From: Parachlorella kessleri | Lineage: Eukaryota > Chlorophyta > Trebouxiophyceae > Chlorellales > Chlorellaceae | Reading direction: 5' to 3' | DNA length: 42,518 nt | Assembly: GCA_001598975.1 (NCBI GenBank) | Contig: BBXU01001421.1 | Location: 1 to 42,518, forward strand | In this document: positions 11,395-23,292 of the stretch, piece after piece | Layout of the letters: every line of letters begins with the position of its first letter | Numbering within the stretch: the stretch's first letter is position 1 | Position numbers and translations under genes: made by a program | The notes under the pieces: generated by a model | Told to the model about the DNA's origin: nothing | The model's input: only the letters and a program-made list of their open reading frames with translations | The model's database searches: none

Positions 11395-14300
11395 ATGAAG
11401 CGCTGCTACTTGATGGCCCTCTTGCTGGGCTGTGCGCTCAGCACTGTTTCGGCCAGGTCAGCTGAACGCGGTGGTCGGTCATGATGGGTTGCACCAAGGT
11501 GCCACTGCCTCCTTGAATGCCTCACCAGCGACCAGCTGCCCTGCGATGGCACTAGCTGCGCTGATACAAGGTTTTGGGTTGTTGGTGGCTGGCGGACAGA
11601 ACAAAAAGGAGAGTTGTTCGCACGAGCAGCCACCACAAATAGCTAGAAGAGTAGGGGCCAAATGTACTGACAGGGCGGGGATGCAGTTTGTAAAGCCCTA
11701 GGGTGTTGTCGCTGCTTGGCTGCAGGGGCCTGTTGCAAGCCGGCAGCAATTCCAGCTACTGTGGCTCTGTGGAGGCTGCTTACAAGGACATTTGCTGTGC
11801 TGGGGCCCAGGAGGCTGGAACTTATGACCCCAGCTGCCCCAGCTCTGCCACCGACCAGTGTGCTGCCCAGGCGGAGCCGTATTTTGCCTCATGCTGTGCT
11901 GACAAGGCACAGAATGGGCAGTATGACCCCTCCTGCCCCCTGGGTGACTCATGCGCCACTTGGGCTCCTCCCCACCGCAAGCAGGTAAGAACCAAGGTCA
12001 TGGTAAGGGTTCATGGCGCACACGTGGGAGGTAGAGACCAACAGCTAGGTACGTTCAGGCCAGGTTGAGGGGCACGCGCAGCGTTGAGTCACACTTTGCC
12101 CCGTTCTGTGGTGTTAATGAGATTGAGCATACCAGGGCTTGTGTGGTTGCTGCTTCATTGTTCTCGGGTGTGCTCATGGTGATTGACTGCAGCCAAGCAC
12201 GCTTTCCTGTGACTTCTGCCAGGGTTGCGCTCATTGGGCAGCCAAGTGCGGCCGTGACCCTTGAATGAACCCCGCGGCGATTTTGTTGATGGTGGCAGGC
12301 GGTGCGAACAAAGGGAAGGACTAGGGATCAACTGTGGTGACAATGACGAGCTCGCAGTATGCTGAGTTTCCTACCCTGCACACTTTTGTAGTGCTGTGGT
12401 GTCAAGGCCGCCAACAACATCACGGACACGATTTGCTATGCGCTGACGGCTTGTGGCGACTGGGCCATGCCCGAGCAGTACGCAGACTGCTGCGTAGGCA
12501 AGACCGCTGCTGCGGAGTATGATGAGACCTGCCCCGTGGTTGCGGGCGAGTGCATCACCTATGCCCCAGGCGCTGACCAGGACAAGTGCTGCGCCGACAA
12601 ACAAGCGGCTGGTCTGTACGACCCCGCCTGCCCCATCACCGATGCCTGCTCGTCCTACCCACCACAGAACCGCTACACCTGCTGTCAGGTGAGGGGCTGA
12701 GCTGAGTCTGTAGAACAGTTTGTGCTGGGCGTGGGAGCAGCGCCGTGCACCTCTGGTAGGCGTATGGCCCTGCTTGCTGCAGTCTGGACCGTGTGCCAGT
12801 AGTGCTCTGATGGCCCGTGCCCATGTGTTTGCGCACATACGAAGACTGCAAGTGTTACCTGGCTCTGGAGTACCTGCGGATATGGGTCTTTGCTTCTTTG
12901 AGGTGTGGTTAGAGCTGTCTCAGTGCCACGCCCTCTTACTTTGAGGTTTTACTATAGCCGCTGTTCTCACGCAGGCCAAGGCCAGCAAGAACCAGAGCGA
13001 CGGCGCTTGCGCCACTGCTGAGATGGCGGGCATGGACTGCTCCAGCTGGTAAGAACAGCCACACTGGTATTTGGTGTTAGCACTCAGCTAGCAGCCCTAG
13101 CCAGCCGCTCCTTCTGTGCTACTGCTCAGCATGTCTAACTTCCCGCAGCAGTTACAAGCCGCTCATGGCGTTAGGCATATTCCCTGCTTCATCATTTCCG
13201 TCTGGTGTTCCATTGGTCTTGACATCATGCACAAATGTGTCTATGGCACATCACCGGCAGAGGGTACCAGTTCAATGCCTTGAGAGGCTCCCCAAGCCAA
13301 CTGCACTCAGCGTCTCCTTGCGCCTTGCGTGCAGGTCCCCAGCTGACGTCCCCTACTGCTGTGCCGTCAAGGCAGCCCAGAAGGTGTTTGATGCCCTCTG
13401 CCCGGCCCCGGAAGTCTGCAAGTTCCCTTGCGGCGACTCCTGCATCCTCTCCCTGCCTGAGTAAGTCTCTAATACCCACGTGCCTAGCGCTTGACTTCTG
13501 GTCCGAATGGATTGTGCGGTGGCTAAGGCCCCAAGGTGCACAGTGGGGTGTCATTATGCGGGGAGAGTCGAATGCCACCCAAAAGGGACAATAAGCAAGC
13601 ATGATAGAGCACTTCAGATGAGGCCCTGTCATGTTGCCTTCCTGCCACAGTGGACTGCTTGTGCTGGTGCACAGTGACTACTGGACTCACAGCACAATGC
13701 AGTGCTTGACCTTGGGTAACACCCTGCAGAGCTGTATATCTCGCTCATTGCCAGAGGACGGCACCTTCTTCCCCTGCAGGGTCACCAACAACAACAACAA
13801 GTACCTGCTGGGCTACACCGCCGACTCCGCCAAGGCCGCGGCGGACGCTTTCTGCCGCTACAAGGGGTACGGCAGTGCTGGCGCCTACAAGCCCCTCACC
13901 GTGCCGGCTCAGTTTGTTGCTGGCGCGGGTGCCTGGGCCACGTACAACCTGGTCACCAAGGAGGCCTGCAGCGGCCCCCAGTGCACTGCCATCGGCGTGG
14001 TGGAGTGCGTCAAGCAGGGGGCGACACCCCTGGTCAAGGACGCCGCTGGCAACGTGGGCTGCGCCAACTCTGGTAGGCTGCTGTTGTTAGTAAGGGGTGG
14101 CACGTAGTGTGTGCAGAGAGCGGACTGTACTGACAGACCTGGATGCAAGTAAGTTTTGAGTCTTGCCTGGGGTTTTGACCCAGCAGTTCTATTTGTTTCT
14201 TATGAGCTCGTCGTGCGGCCATGTGGTAGTTGTTGGTGCGCTGGAGTATGTGGGCCTAGCTGGCAGGCCGTTGGCTGGCTTTTCGGTGCATGTGGACGCA

Positions 14301-15333
14301 AGTGGTGCCCACAACCTGCAAAAAGTGCCAGATGGATTGGCCATGTGAGGAGGGTCGGGTTGCAAGTGCACCACTCCTGGAGAGGCTGTACTTGTGAGCT
14401 GAGGCGAGCTAAGGAGAGCACACAGCCTGTGATGTTGAGGCTTCGAAGGGACGTGCAGGGGGCCTTGCTGTCAGCATTCCAAAATCCCAAAATCAAAATC
14501 AAAAACCCAAACTCCAAGTTGGGTCTGACTGATGCCTGCAGGAATCAATAACATTGGCTCTCACAACTCAGGTATGCCTGTCAGGCTGTATCATGCTTTG
14601 CAGCTGACTCCGAGGGATCCCTCCGGAGCTGCAATAGGGTGCAAATCCTCCTCCCCTGAGACCGTGTGTTTGTCTGCTGCTGGTTGGTGTATTGGCATGT
14701 GTGGCAGGTAGTGCAACAGGGAGTAGAGCTGGGCTGGACTGCAGAGTGTGTATGGCATGAAGCTCTACTGGCTGCGTCTGCTGCTTGACAGGCCAGAGCT
14801 GCTGATCAGCCTGCCACTGCCACCTTGCAGGGAGCAATGTGCGCGGCAATGACAACTCGGGCAGCAACGTTTGGGGTGACTCCAACTCTGGTGAGGCACA
14901 TTTTCAGTGCATCTCTTGCACCCAGTGTCGGACCCAGTGTCTTGTAGCATGCCTGCTTGCAAGACATGGTGGATGCTCGCATGACATCTTACCGACCTAC
15001 TCACACAGGGGAGTGTTGGATGTTCCACCTCACCCACAATGTGAAATGGGGAGTTGTAGCGTATCTGACGGTCCCCTACTATTGGATGTCTGCAGGTAGC
15101 AACCTGATTGGCTCGGGTAAGGATCTGGTCTCTCTGGCGCATGGCTTCTTCATACCAACAACTCTCAATCCTGTGGTCATTTGCTTAGGGATATCGTGAA
15201 ACTTCCTTGCTGCCAGGCATATGAGGGCTAACACTGTGCACTACTGGCTGCGAACCCATCTGAACCATTAAGCTGTGCAGGCAACAGTGGCAGCAACGTC
15301 ATTGGGACCAACAATGGGCCCTTCACCCTGTAG
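11395..15333 (+). CDS. secreted Cys-rich repeat protein with Asn/Gly/Ser exon-cassette tail
   Basis: A 424-residue predicted extracellular protein of no family I can name. Ten exons in perfect phase: 11395-11456, 11726-11984, 12392-12688, 12975-13048, 13335-13460, 13780-14072, 14542-14571, 14831-14890, 15096-15116, 15281-15333 (stop TAG). Residues 1-20 are a classic signal peptide (MKRCYLMALLLGCALSTVSA), followed by RGLLQ as in many volvocine extracellular matrix proteins. Residues about 30-273 hold roughly six divergent modules built on CC-A-x-K-x(3-5)-YD-x-x-CP-x(n)-C, for example CCADKAQNGQYDPSCP and CCADKQAAGLYDPACP, suggesting repeated disulfide knots. Residues about 273-371 form a distinct domain with NNNNKYLLGY, AADAFCRYKGY and CTAIGVVEC. 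The last 53 residues are GSNxxGxxNSG-like repeats, each from its own phase-1 exon. It is likely a cell wall, matrix or sexual/adhesive protein, but that is inference. The end is short and shows no GPI signal. Confidence 0.85.
12288..12325 (+). repeat. diverged copy of the dispersed repeat
   Basis: GTGGCAGGCGGTGCGAACAA followed by AGGGAAGGACTAG aligns with the core of the copies at 10281 and 14693 with several substitutions. It lies in an intron of the secreted Cys-rich protein gene. The match is weak and could be chance. Confidence 0.35.
14693..14742 (+). repeat. dispersed repeat, copy 2
   Basis: This matches the copy at 10281-10335 (TGGCAGGTAGTGCA, CAGGGAGTAGAGCTG, GCTGGACTG) with a few changes and one indel. 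It is located in the intron between the two small tail exons 14542-14571 and 14831-14890 of the secreted protein gene. Confidence 0.75.
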
Positions 15334-16102
15334 AACCCCAACTTTACACACTTCATGAAGAGGTGAGTGAGTATTGTATGAAGTCAGGAACTGTTCATGA
15401 CACCTCAATTACATAAACACTCTCAACCTTTCCCTGCCAGCACATACGCATCGCAGTACGCTGGGTGTACAGCCTCTGCCAGCATATCCGACAACCAGGG
15501 TCCCCAAGTCACTCTCCTGCCTCTCAACAGGCATGCTTGACTGCAGGCCAACTCCTCAAATACAACGACTTTTGCGAAGCTGATGATTCGGACATGACCA
15601 TAGCAACGTCCATATGGGACGGAAGAAATTTTGGCGGGGATCATCCAGGGGGGCATCAAGCACCCAGCACTGCAGGGATGCAGGTCTTGAGCCCTCACTT
15701 GGCCCTTGTGCCTAATGTCTTCCCCGGCCGTGACCCACCATTTTCCTGACATGTAGATAGCATGAAATCAGGGGGGGCCCAGCGCTGGCTCCAGCCTCGC
15801 TGCTGATAGGATGTACTGTTACCTGCTTTCTTTCCTAGGCAGGGTTGGCTAGGCAGGGTGTGCTGACTCAATAACCTTCTCTTTCTGCGCACATTGCCCG
15901 TATGGCTGGATGTCCTGGACGTTGGCTGACGCCCTGGCCCCATGATGTCTCTGTCTGTTGCTGTATGCATCTTTGATGTGTTGCCCTGCTTCGCACCTTG
16001 CTGACATGGGCAGCCCTCAGCTGTCCCTGCTTCACGCAATACCGTTTGCTGTGGAACCTACTGTAAATGCGCGTCTGTGCAGCACATGCTTCCATGCTGT
16101 CA
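15334..16102. other. convergent 3' flanks, no gene recognised
   Basis: This is the space between the stop of the secreted protein (plus) and the stop of the RAP protein (minus). It should hold both 3' UTRs. A plus-strand TGTAA at 16062-16066 and a minus-strand TGTAA (TTACA at 15412-15416) are both far from their stops (over 690 bases), so neither is a confident polyadenylation signal. Confidence 0.4.
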
Positions 16103-19100
16103 CTACAGCAAACACTTCAACTGCCCTGCCAGCCACTCCTGCTTCTCCTGCCGGCCGTGGAGGTCCCTCCAGACATAGTAGGGCACGGCCAGGATCCGCC
16201 ACCCGTGCGCTGTGAGCAGCCGGTTCCTGAGGAGGGTCCTGCCCAGGGGGTAGTAGTGATGCCCCTGCACCTGGTTGCTAGTGAAGTGGCGGGGTCCATC
16301 AACCTGCAGAGAAAGCAAGGCGGGAGGCGCTCACTCCAGTTTTGAGTAACACCTGGCTGGAGTCTCAGCCCGGATATAGTAACAGCCGCAAGCACGGCAC
16401 CGCTCAGCAGCAAGTCACAACTAAGCCTGAGCTTGAAAGGCGGTCTCTCAGGGTGTAAACGTCGCCTGCCTCCAAGGCATTGCAGATGCTGTACTACCTG
16501 CCGCCGCTCACAAATCCTGCCAAAGGAACTGATAAAGCAAAACTTCTGACCCACACACTGCTCGTCTGCTGCCTGCGAACTGTACTAAGTAAGCTAGAGA
16601 GATTGCTGGCTTAGGCAGCCAGAGAGCGTCCCTTCACGCAGTCCTGGCAGCCCCTGGTTAACTCCACTGCAGAAAGCAGCGGCCCCCCTGACTAAAACCT
16701 GTCGCTGCAAGAAAGCAAGGATACAAAGTCAAGCTGCAGTGCATACCTCGATGGCCAGCTTGGCCCCTGGCATAGCCAAGTCCACTGGGGACAGCCCCTC
16801 CACAGGCACATATTCCGCCTCATGCTGGTATCCGATGCTGTCCAGCAGGGCAGATACCTCCCCCTGGAGTGGAGACACCCACTGCTCGTGCACTGCCTCA
16901 ATAGCCTCCTGGGCCAGCTCGGCTATTGGGCGGGGCAGCACCGCCCACTGGCATCCTTGAGACTGCAGGCAGGGGACAGGGGGCTTCACAATGTTGGACA
17001 GGTGTTCCAAACTCTGCACGTGGAACCAGCTGTCAACAGGGTTGGGAGTACAAGCAACTCCTCATTAGCAACAAGTACCTGGCATGCAGCCCTGACTGCT
17101 CAGCCCTGACTGGTCACTTTTTAATGAAGTCATTAGCCACCATTCAACACCACCGCATCAGCAAACACACTGGCTGCTCGCCTTGCAGCAAGTAAGGTGC
17201 TAGAGAGTATTGATCAACTACTTCACTGCTCCCCTGCAGTCTTGGGACACCCTGCCAACTTTTGTGGCGTGCTTCTTACCCCTCAATAGCTCCCCAGCGC
17301 CTCTGAGCGTTTGCCTTACCTCAAGCAGCAGAGCTGCATGGTGCAGCTGCCCGTAGCCAGCCCCTCCCTCCTGCCAGTGAGTCTCCTTTAGTGAACACAT
17401 AGCCGACTGCCAAAAGCTTTCGGTGCAAGCCTGCACATATTCAAGGGGGAGACCAGTAAATTAGATGTTAAGCTTTACCAAACCTGAGACCACCTCATTA
17501 AACGAGATTGCTTGGCCTGCCTGCCTCAGCTGCTGGCTGTGCCAGTCGCTTGATTGTCACAATATCATATATACCAGTGCAGCTGCGACCCGTCCCAGCT
17601 GCCAATGCATCCCCACCACGCACCTCGAGAGCCGCCAAGCCCCACAGGGCATGGCACACTGCCTGGCTGCTGAGTGCCTGGCTTGGCTTGGCCGGGCGCC
17701 GCCACAGACGGCGCTCAACCTCCTCCCTCAGAGCCACTATCTGGGCCCAGGTGATATGCCGTGCTGTTCCTGGGCCTCCCTCAATGCCTGGTCCCTGCTC
17801 AGAAAGTTCTCGACAAGGGTCCACAAGTTGCGGAGGTGACAGTGTGGGTAGTGGTGCTGTGCCTGGGTGGGGCAGGAGGCCCAGAGCCAGGAGAGTATTC
17901 CCCAGGTGCTGCCCCTCCAGCTTAATGAGGTCGTCTGTGACATGCCTGAAAAGCACTGCAAGCAGCAGCAAGGGGGCAGGCACACGCACCTCAGGCTGAA
18001 GTTCACCTGGGGCCAGCGGTGGGCATAGATAGTGAGAACAGAGCACACTATACTGGCAAGTACCCCACAGGCTGCATACGCAGAACGCGGTCTTCGTGCT
18101 TGTCGCTGGTTCCCTCCCCTCTGCACTGCTGATTGACGCAGCTGGCACCCACCATCGTGCTGTCTGACCCCTTCTTGTCACGTGCCTTCCATCTGAAGTG
18201 ATGGGAGTTGCAAAGCTGCATAGACGTGTGCAGTACACAAGGATGACCACTAGCCTATGTGCCACATGTTCCCCACAGGGAACACCATGTATGCCACACG
18301 AGTCTGAAGTGTGAACTCCACACCCAGCCCCCCACCTTCCAGGGCACCAGGATGATAATAGGCCGTGTTGGCTTGTGCCAGGAGGAGCGCATTGGTCTCC
18401 TGCGCCAGGAACAGCCCCCTTGCTCCCCTTCGCTCCACTTCGTCGAGGAGCCGGCCCAGCAGCCCCCCGCACCGCTGCCAGCTAGGAAGGTCAGTGACCT
18501 TACTGTAAGCCCACAGCAGGTTGGAGAGCTCCTGAGGGCTAAAGGCTGACACCCTGCGGGCACCCTCCTGTAGCAGAGCCTCTGCTGCTGCCGTGGCCTC
18601 ATGGGGAGAGGCGCCCATATGGGCCAGGCCCAGCAGTGTGGGTGCTAGCTCCAAGGGCAGCATGCTAGGACAGGCCGAGATGGTTGCTGCTGAGAAGTGG
18701 CGCAGAGCTGCTGCCGGCAGACGTTGGCCCATCCTTCCAACTGCAAGGCAGGGCCAAGAGCCGGCTGAGCCCACACCATGCTTTAGAGTGCAGTGGGCTG
18801 CCTAGTAAAGCTCGACCCCTGATATTTTATTTTGCAGGTGGGCGTGGCGCCGGTGCAGGGGCTGTGCAGCCCTGCAGAGAGGGCAAAGCAATCAGGGGCC
18901 GCACCGGGCTCCCGCCACAAAGTTATCGGATTTTACTCCAAGTTCATAGCCAGCGTTGGTTCTCCAAATCAGCCCTTGCTTACTGGCATAGATGCTGTTC
19001 GCCAGATCTTGCGGTTTGAACTCTTGCAGCCGGTCCAGAGCAGCGTCTGCCCAGGATACCAGCCAAGCAGTGGTGAGCCGGTGCCCCAGCTTGGCAGCCG

Positions 19101-19998
19101 TCCTAACAAGTATGGCCAGCCCCTGTGCATCGAACTCATGAAGACGGCTGCCGCAAAGCTGTAAGAGGTCGGCGCACGCGTCGCCATCGTAGGGACGAGG
19201 GCTGACTCCATGCACCTGCACAATAAGGGCAGTGACTTTCTCCATAGGCTGAGACGATTGCACGACTGCAAGAAGTGTCATACATGTGCTGCTGGCGGCT
19301 GGCGCCACGCTGTGACTGATACGTCTCGGACAAGCATGCAAGCAAGAGTGCCGCACCAAGCAGCCCACTAAGTATTAAATAAATCACCCACTGCCACCCA
19401 CCTTCGTCATGTGTTGCAGGGCTGCCGACAGCAGTTTCTGGTCGAGCCTAGAGTCAGGTAGCTTGGCTATCTCCACTGCCACCTCTCGGCAACATCTCCA
19501 GCTTTTGATGGGCACAAAACTTGTTCTGCCAGGCGGGGGTGCATGCCAGTGCTGCTGACGAGGGACAGTGATAGCTAGGGGGTGTTTTTGGTTTGGGCGC
19601 TGGCGCTGCTCCAAGTGCTGTACATTTTGTTGCTGCTGCCGCCGCTGCCGCTGCTGCTGCTGCTGCTGGGTACCATGGGATAACTGCTGGTGAATGCTAG
19701 GTGAACCTGCCAGCCGGCAAGGAGGTGGGCTAGCAGGGACAACTCCGTTGGATGGCCCGACAGGCAGTGCTTCCGAGGGTCGAACCCAGCGTTCTTGCTG
19801 TTCCCTGCCGTCTCTGTCCTGCTTCGTTTCGGTGAAAAGAAGCTTTCCAGGGGACAGCTTGAAGGAGGCAGGGGGTCTGCCTTTCATAGGCAGCCTCCAA
19901 GAAGGCTGCAACACGATGTCATGGTCGTGTTCGGCTGGTGAAGACGGTCCTCCCACACCGTCTGCTCGGGGCTCCGGGTTTTGGATTCCGGAACTCAT
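16103..19998 (-). CDS. RAP-domain protein with helical repeats (organelle RNA metabolism)
   Basis: A 714-residue protein in seven phase-consistent exons, 5' to 3': 19402-19998, 18984-19215, 18336-18740, 17624-18006, 17320-17430, 16747-16962, 16103-16303. Residues about 635-705 are a RAP domain, an RNA-binding, restriction-endonuclease-like fold: KLAIEVDGPRHF, then LGRTLLRNRLLTAHGWRILA and VPYYVWRDL. Upstream are repeated helical hairpins sharing a PQ-x-L-x-N-x-x-W-A pattern: FKPQDLANSIYAIGRMG, FSPQELSNLLWAYSKV, LEGQHLGNTLLALGLL, LSSQAVCHALWGLAAL. Algal proteins of this layout bind specific chloroplast or mitochondrial transcripts and control their splicing, stability or translation; the target here is unknown. 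Residues 1-199 are a low-complexity Pro/Gln/Arg region with a poly-Gln run, not an obvious transit peptide, so location is uncertain. A TATA-like box lies 235 bases upstream. Confidence 0.85.
19621..19671 (-). repeat. CAG/CTG triplet run encoding poly-Gln
   Basis: Imperfect CTG/CCG triplets on the plus strand read as Gln- and Arg-rich sequence on the minus strand, in the first exon of the RAP protein (roughly residues 110-125). Triplet slippage would change only the length of a disordered region. Confidence 0.8.
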
Positions 19999-20639
19999 GT
20001 GTCTGTGAAGCTGAAACCAGAAAACAAGGTCCGACAGACAGCCAGGTGCTTAAGATTTTGCGATCCTGTCCAGTGGCTGAGCGACTGGAGACCTCATTTA
20101 ACTCTCAAATCCTTCGTATCAAGACGGACGGGTCCAGTCCCTTGACTTCTAGCCCATGTCGTAAGGGCGCAGGTTTCACAGCAGGCCCAGCAAAGCGCAA
20201 CCCACTTGGGCTGGGGTTGCCCGGGACGTTGTATTTATATAGTAAGGGTGGCAGGTAGTTTATTCATGGAGGCAGAGGGGAGGTAAGGGTGATCTGTGCT
20301 GATTGGGCTGGCTGCAGTCAGGCTCTGGTTGAAAGCATGTCCTTGACGAGGGTGGTGCATGTTGGGGAAGTGAAATGGGGTAAACAGATTCACTGTTGCA
20401 CTTGTTCAGTACTATGCACGCCCTCCAAGTAAGTCCGCTGCACATCACAGTCGCATACAATCAATCAAGCTAACTAGTCGCTGTGGTTATCAGCTAAGTC
20501 ACGATGGCGCAATGCGCTAAACAAACGTCGGTCTCCAAACGAGATAGTCATGCAAGCATGCCTCCCCTTCACGACACCACCGGGGCTGCAGGCGTGCCTA
20601 CCGAGCCAAGTCCCGGTTCAGAAAGGCTGTAACCAGCCC
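19999..20639. other. RAP gene promoter and SAM carrier 3' flank
   Basis: The region lies between two minus-strand genes. It contains a TATA-like box at 20232-20241 on the minus strand and a short match to the dispersed repeat core (GGCAGGTAGT, about 20248). No TGTAA signal for the SAM carrier is evident and no coding sequence is supported. Confidence 0.4.
20232..20241 (-). promoter_or_regulatory. TATA-like box for the RAP-domain gene
   Basis: TATATAAATA on the minus strand, 235 bases upstream of the RAP protein ATG. Sequence and position are plausible, but the transcription start is not known. Confidence 0.4.
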
Positions 20640-23292
20640 TTAATCAAACTGTGATTTTGGCTTGGGTGCATAGAGTTTCTTGGACGCTTCCAGGGCCGTG
20701 AAGAATACGCTGCCGCCAATACCTATCCATATCACTCGCGGCTGCCAGCCCCTGCAACGCATGCGAGCGGGGGCTTGGCTGCATATGTGGGAGTCAAGTG
20801 GCACCACCCTCAGGCTAGTTTACAGCCAACCGACTTCCCAGCACTGCTCGTACAACACATGTGCTTGCGCTCCTGCCAAATGTGTCCACAGCATGACCCT
20901 TTGCGTAGATCACTGCGTGAACTACGCACCTCAGCAATGCTGCTGCGCCCTCGGTACGTGCAATGGTGGCTGCGCAGTCGAAAACACCCTTGTACTGCCC
21001 CTTGGCACCCTGCACAGCCAGCCAGCCACCAGCAAGGCGCAGACTCAGTGGGGGCTTACCAGGTAGCTGCGGCAAAACCCTGGTTTCAACCCAGCAGGTG
21101 CACCAGAGTCGGGTAAGCGTGCCTCGCTCCCCCATGAGGGGAAGCAGCCAACCAGGCTACAACCCTAACGTTGAGGAGCCAGCCACGGGCGCAGGGACAG
21201 AGCTGAGCCGCACAGCAGTGCATCACACAAATGGCAAAAACGAGGTGCACAGAAGGGTTCCGTCACTGCATTTGAATCAGCCAGGCTTACGTCCAGCATC
21301 ATGCGGGTCTTCAGCACGTCCAGCGGTGTGGTCACCAGGCCGGTGAACGCGCCGGCCGTGGCGCCAAACACCGAGTGCTCGGCGGGGGTCATCTCTCGGG
21401 AGCCTTTCAGTACTACCCTCTGGTACCTGCACCGAGTGGTCGGGAAACGTACGACAGCTGTCGGCAACGACCAGTGAGCTGTACAAGAAGCACATCTCAA
21501 GGGAGCACCTTAGGGTACAGGTCCGAGCCTGTAGGGCCCCATGGCTCCATGGTCATGATGCGGTCCGCTTGCAGACTAGGCTGGATGTGACTAGTGGTTT
21601 GTCATGCTCCAAAAGAAGTACTCTACTGGGCTGCCAGGAGCCCAGTCTTTCCAGGGCCATCAGCCGAATTGATTGATTTGCCTCTGCCCAAGTTGCCCCG
21701 ATTCTTGCACGGCTGCAATTATTCTGCTTTGTCCCCCTAGGCTGCCACGCTCCTTCCGCCAGGCCTCTTCGCAAGGCCTGCTCCCACTAGTAACACTCAC
21801 TGGCCAAACCTAGCCCACATCTTACTGCCGTGGCGCCGGCATTGTTGCCATGGGTCACGCCATGACGTCCAAACAACTGCACTGCACTCACCCCCGCTTC
21901 AACTGCTCGTACGCCACAAACTCGATGGCGTCAAAGGGCAGGTCCCGAAGCAGGAAGGAGCCGTAGCCGGCAAACAGCCCTCGCCGACCCTCCCTCACCG
22001 CGATGGTGCGCAGCGCCGTCAGCGCATGTCGGAACTCGCCTGCAGTGCAGGGGGATCCAAGGAGGGCAAACACGATAAAATGACGTGGCACTACCTGTCA
22101 GTCCTGCCGGGAGGTTGTCACAGCAGCACGACGTGCGCATAGCCTCAGGGGTAGCACGGAATAACGTAGTCTTCACAGTGGCAGCCAGTGCAAAACAGGA
22201 GCAGCAAGTCAAGTGAGAATAGCGGCATGAGAAGCGCAGACTGCTTGGGATGGACAAGGGCCATGGGCGGAGCCCAGCGCACCTGTCTGCATGCGGGTCT
22301 TTACCACTTCTGTCGGGACACGCACGATGGAGGAGGTGAGTCCTGCTGCCACACCAGCCAGCAGGGGACCTAGGAAGGATCGCTCCTCTGGCACCCGCCT
22401 GAGCACCGCTTGCTGCACAGAGGGTTACCACAGGTCGCGGTTCAAAGGTTATGCTGTCCAACTTGGACATCTATCCTTGTGGGTGTGAAATGTAAACACA
22501 CTGACAAGAAGTGATAAATCCAATGCAGTGGCACAAGGGATAGCAGGCAGTCAAACACACTGTGAAGCCGATGCACGCACTGAAAGCAAGAGATGTTTGT
22601 GCAGATGATGAGGTCTGCAACTTGCGGATCGCCTCATGCAGCTTGGTGCACTAAGTAGCCACTATGATGGCATGGTCTCAGCCCCAGGAAGCCATTGCTC
22701 GGCCCACCTGTCTCGTACCTTGACTGGCTCGTACACGGCCATGAAGATAGCAGAGGCAGGCGCAACACCGGCCAGGTTGCCAAAGACGCCAGCGTACAGG
22801 GCCTTGCCACCGCCAGCCTGGAGCAGTGCGGTCATGCCGCCGCCGCTGGTCATGGCTTGCAGCCGCGTCTTGATGGTGTCGATCGGGTAAAGGGCTGCGC
22901 GACGAAGGGGAGAACTGTGTTTCCATGATGGACCTGGTTTGTGGTGTAAGTGAGGCTCAGGCCTGCACCATGCGCTGGTTTGAAAGGTTTGAAATGTTAA
23001 CAAACCCACCTGCTTCCACCGCACAGCCGGCAGTGGCTCCTGCTGCGAGGTTGCCTGCTGTTATGCGCCACTGAGGCACGCCCTCGAGACTGACTGGCCT
23101 AGCCTCCACAGCGCTAGCTATTGTAAAGGCCGGCGCCTTGCCCCTGCTGGGAGGTGACTGCTGCATGTTAACACTGGCAAAGGGTGCGGCGGCCCGCCTG
23201 TACTTTTTGTTCCCTGATAGAAGGTTTGGCCTAGCTTGCTCGATAAACTCAAACTCCAGTTCCTGCAGCGAGCTAGGAGGCAAGGCCGTCAT
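20640..23292 (-). CDS. SAMC: S-adenosylmethionine carrier, mitochondrial carrier family
   Basis: It exchanges S-adenosylmethionine for S-adenosylhomocysteine across an organelle inner membrane (plastid envelope and/or mitochondrion in plants), feeding methylation in the organelle. Seven exons, 5' to 3', phases all consistent: 23010-23292, 22719-22894, 22283-22412, 21892-22039, 21291-21426, 20930-21009, 20640-20751 (stop TAA), 354 residues. Three carrier repeats are visible with Px[DE]xx[KR] signatures: YPIDTIKTR, VPTEVVKTR and TPLDVLKTR. Segments typical of plant SAMC proteins are GLFAGYGSFLLRDLPFDAIE, YEQLKRG, GPLLAGVAAGLTSSIVRVPT and RVIWIGIGGSVFF. The start ATG 23290-23292 gives an 80-residue N-terminal extension with a basic stretch (NKKYRRAAAPF), perhaps a transit peptide; an upstream exon cannot be excluded. 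The gene is divergent from the PP2C gene, with starts 485 bases apart. Family and substrate call rest on strong resemblance to plant SAMC. Confidence 0.93.

Noticed and set aside
12371..12838. Minus-strand 155-residue frame opposite the secreted protein gene
   Set aside because: It is antisense to the Cys-rich exon 12392-12688, which has correct splice sites and repeats.
17737..18126. Minus-strand frame reading LRNLWTLVENFLSRDQALRE
   Set aside because: It overlaps exon 17624-18006 of the RAP gene in another frame. The exon frame has matching splice phases on both sides and repeat motifs, so this is a shadow frame.
17508..18549. Long plus-strand open frames opposite the RAP gene
   Set aside because: They are antisense to coding exons with strong repeat and domain patterns, and open only because of GC-rich codon use.
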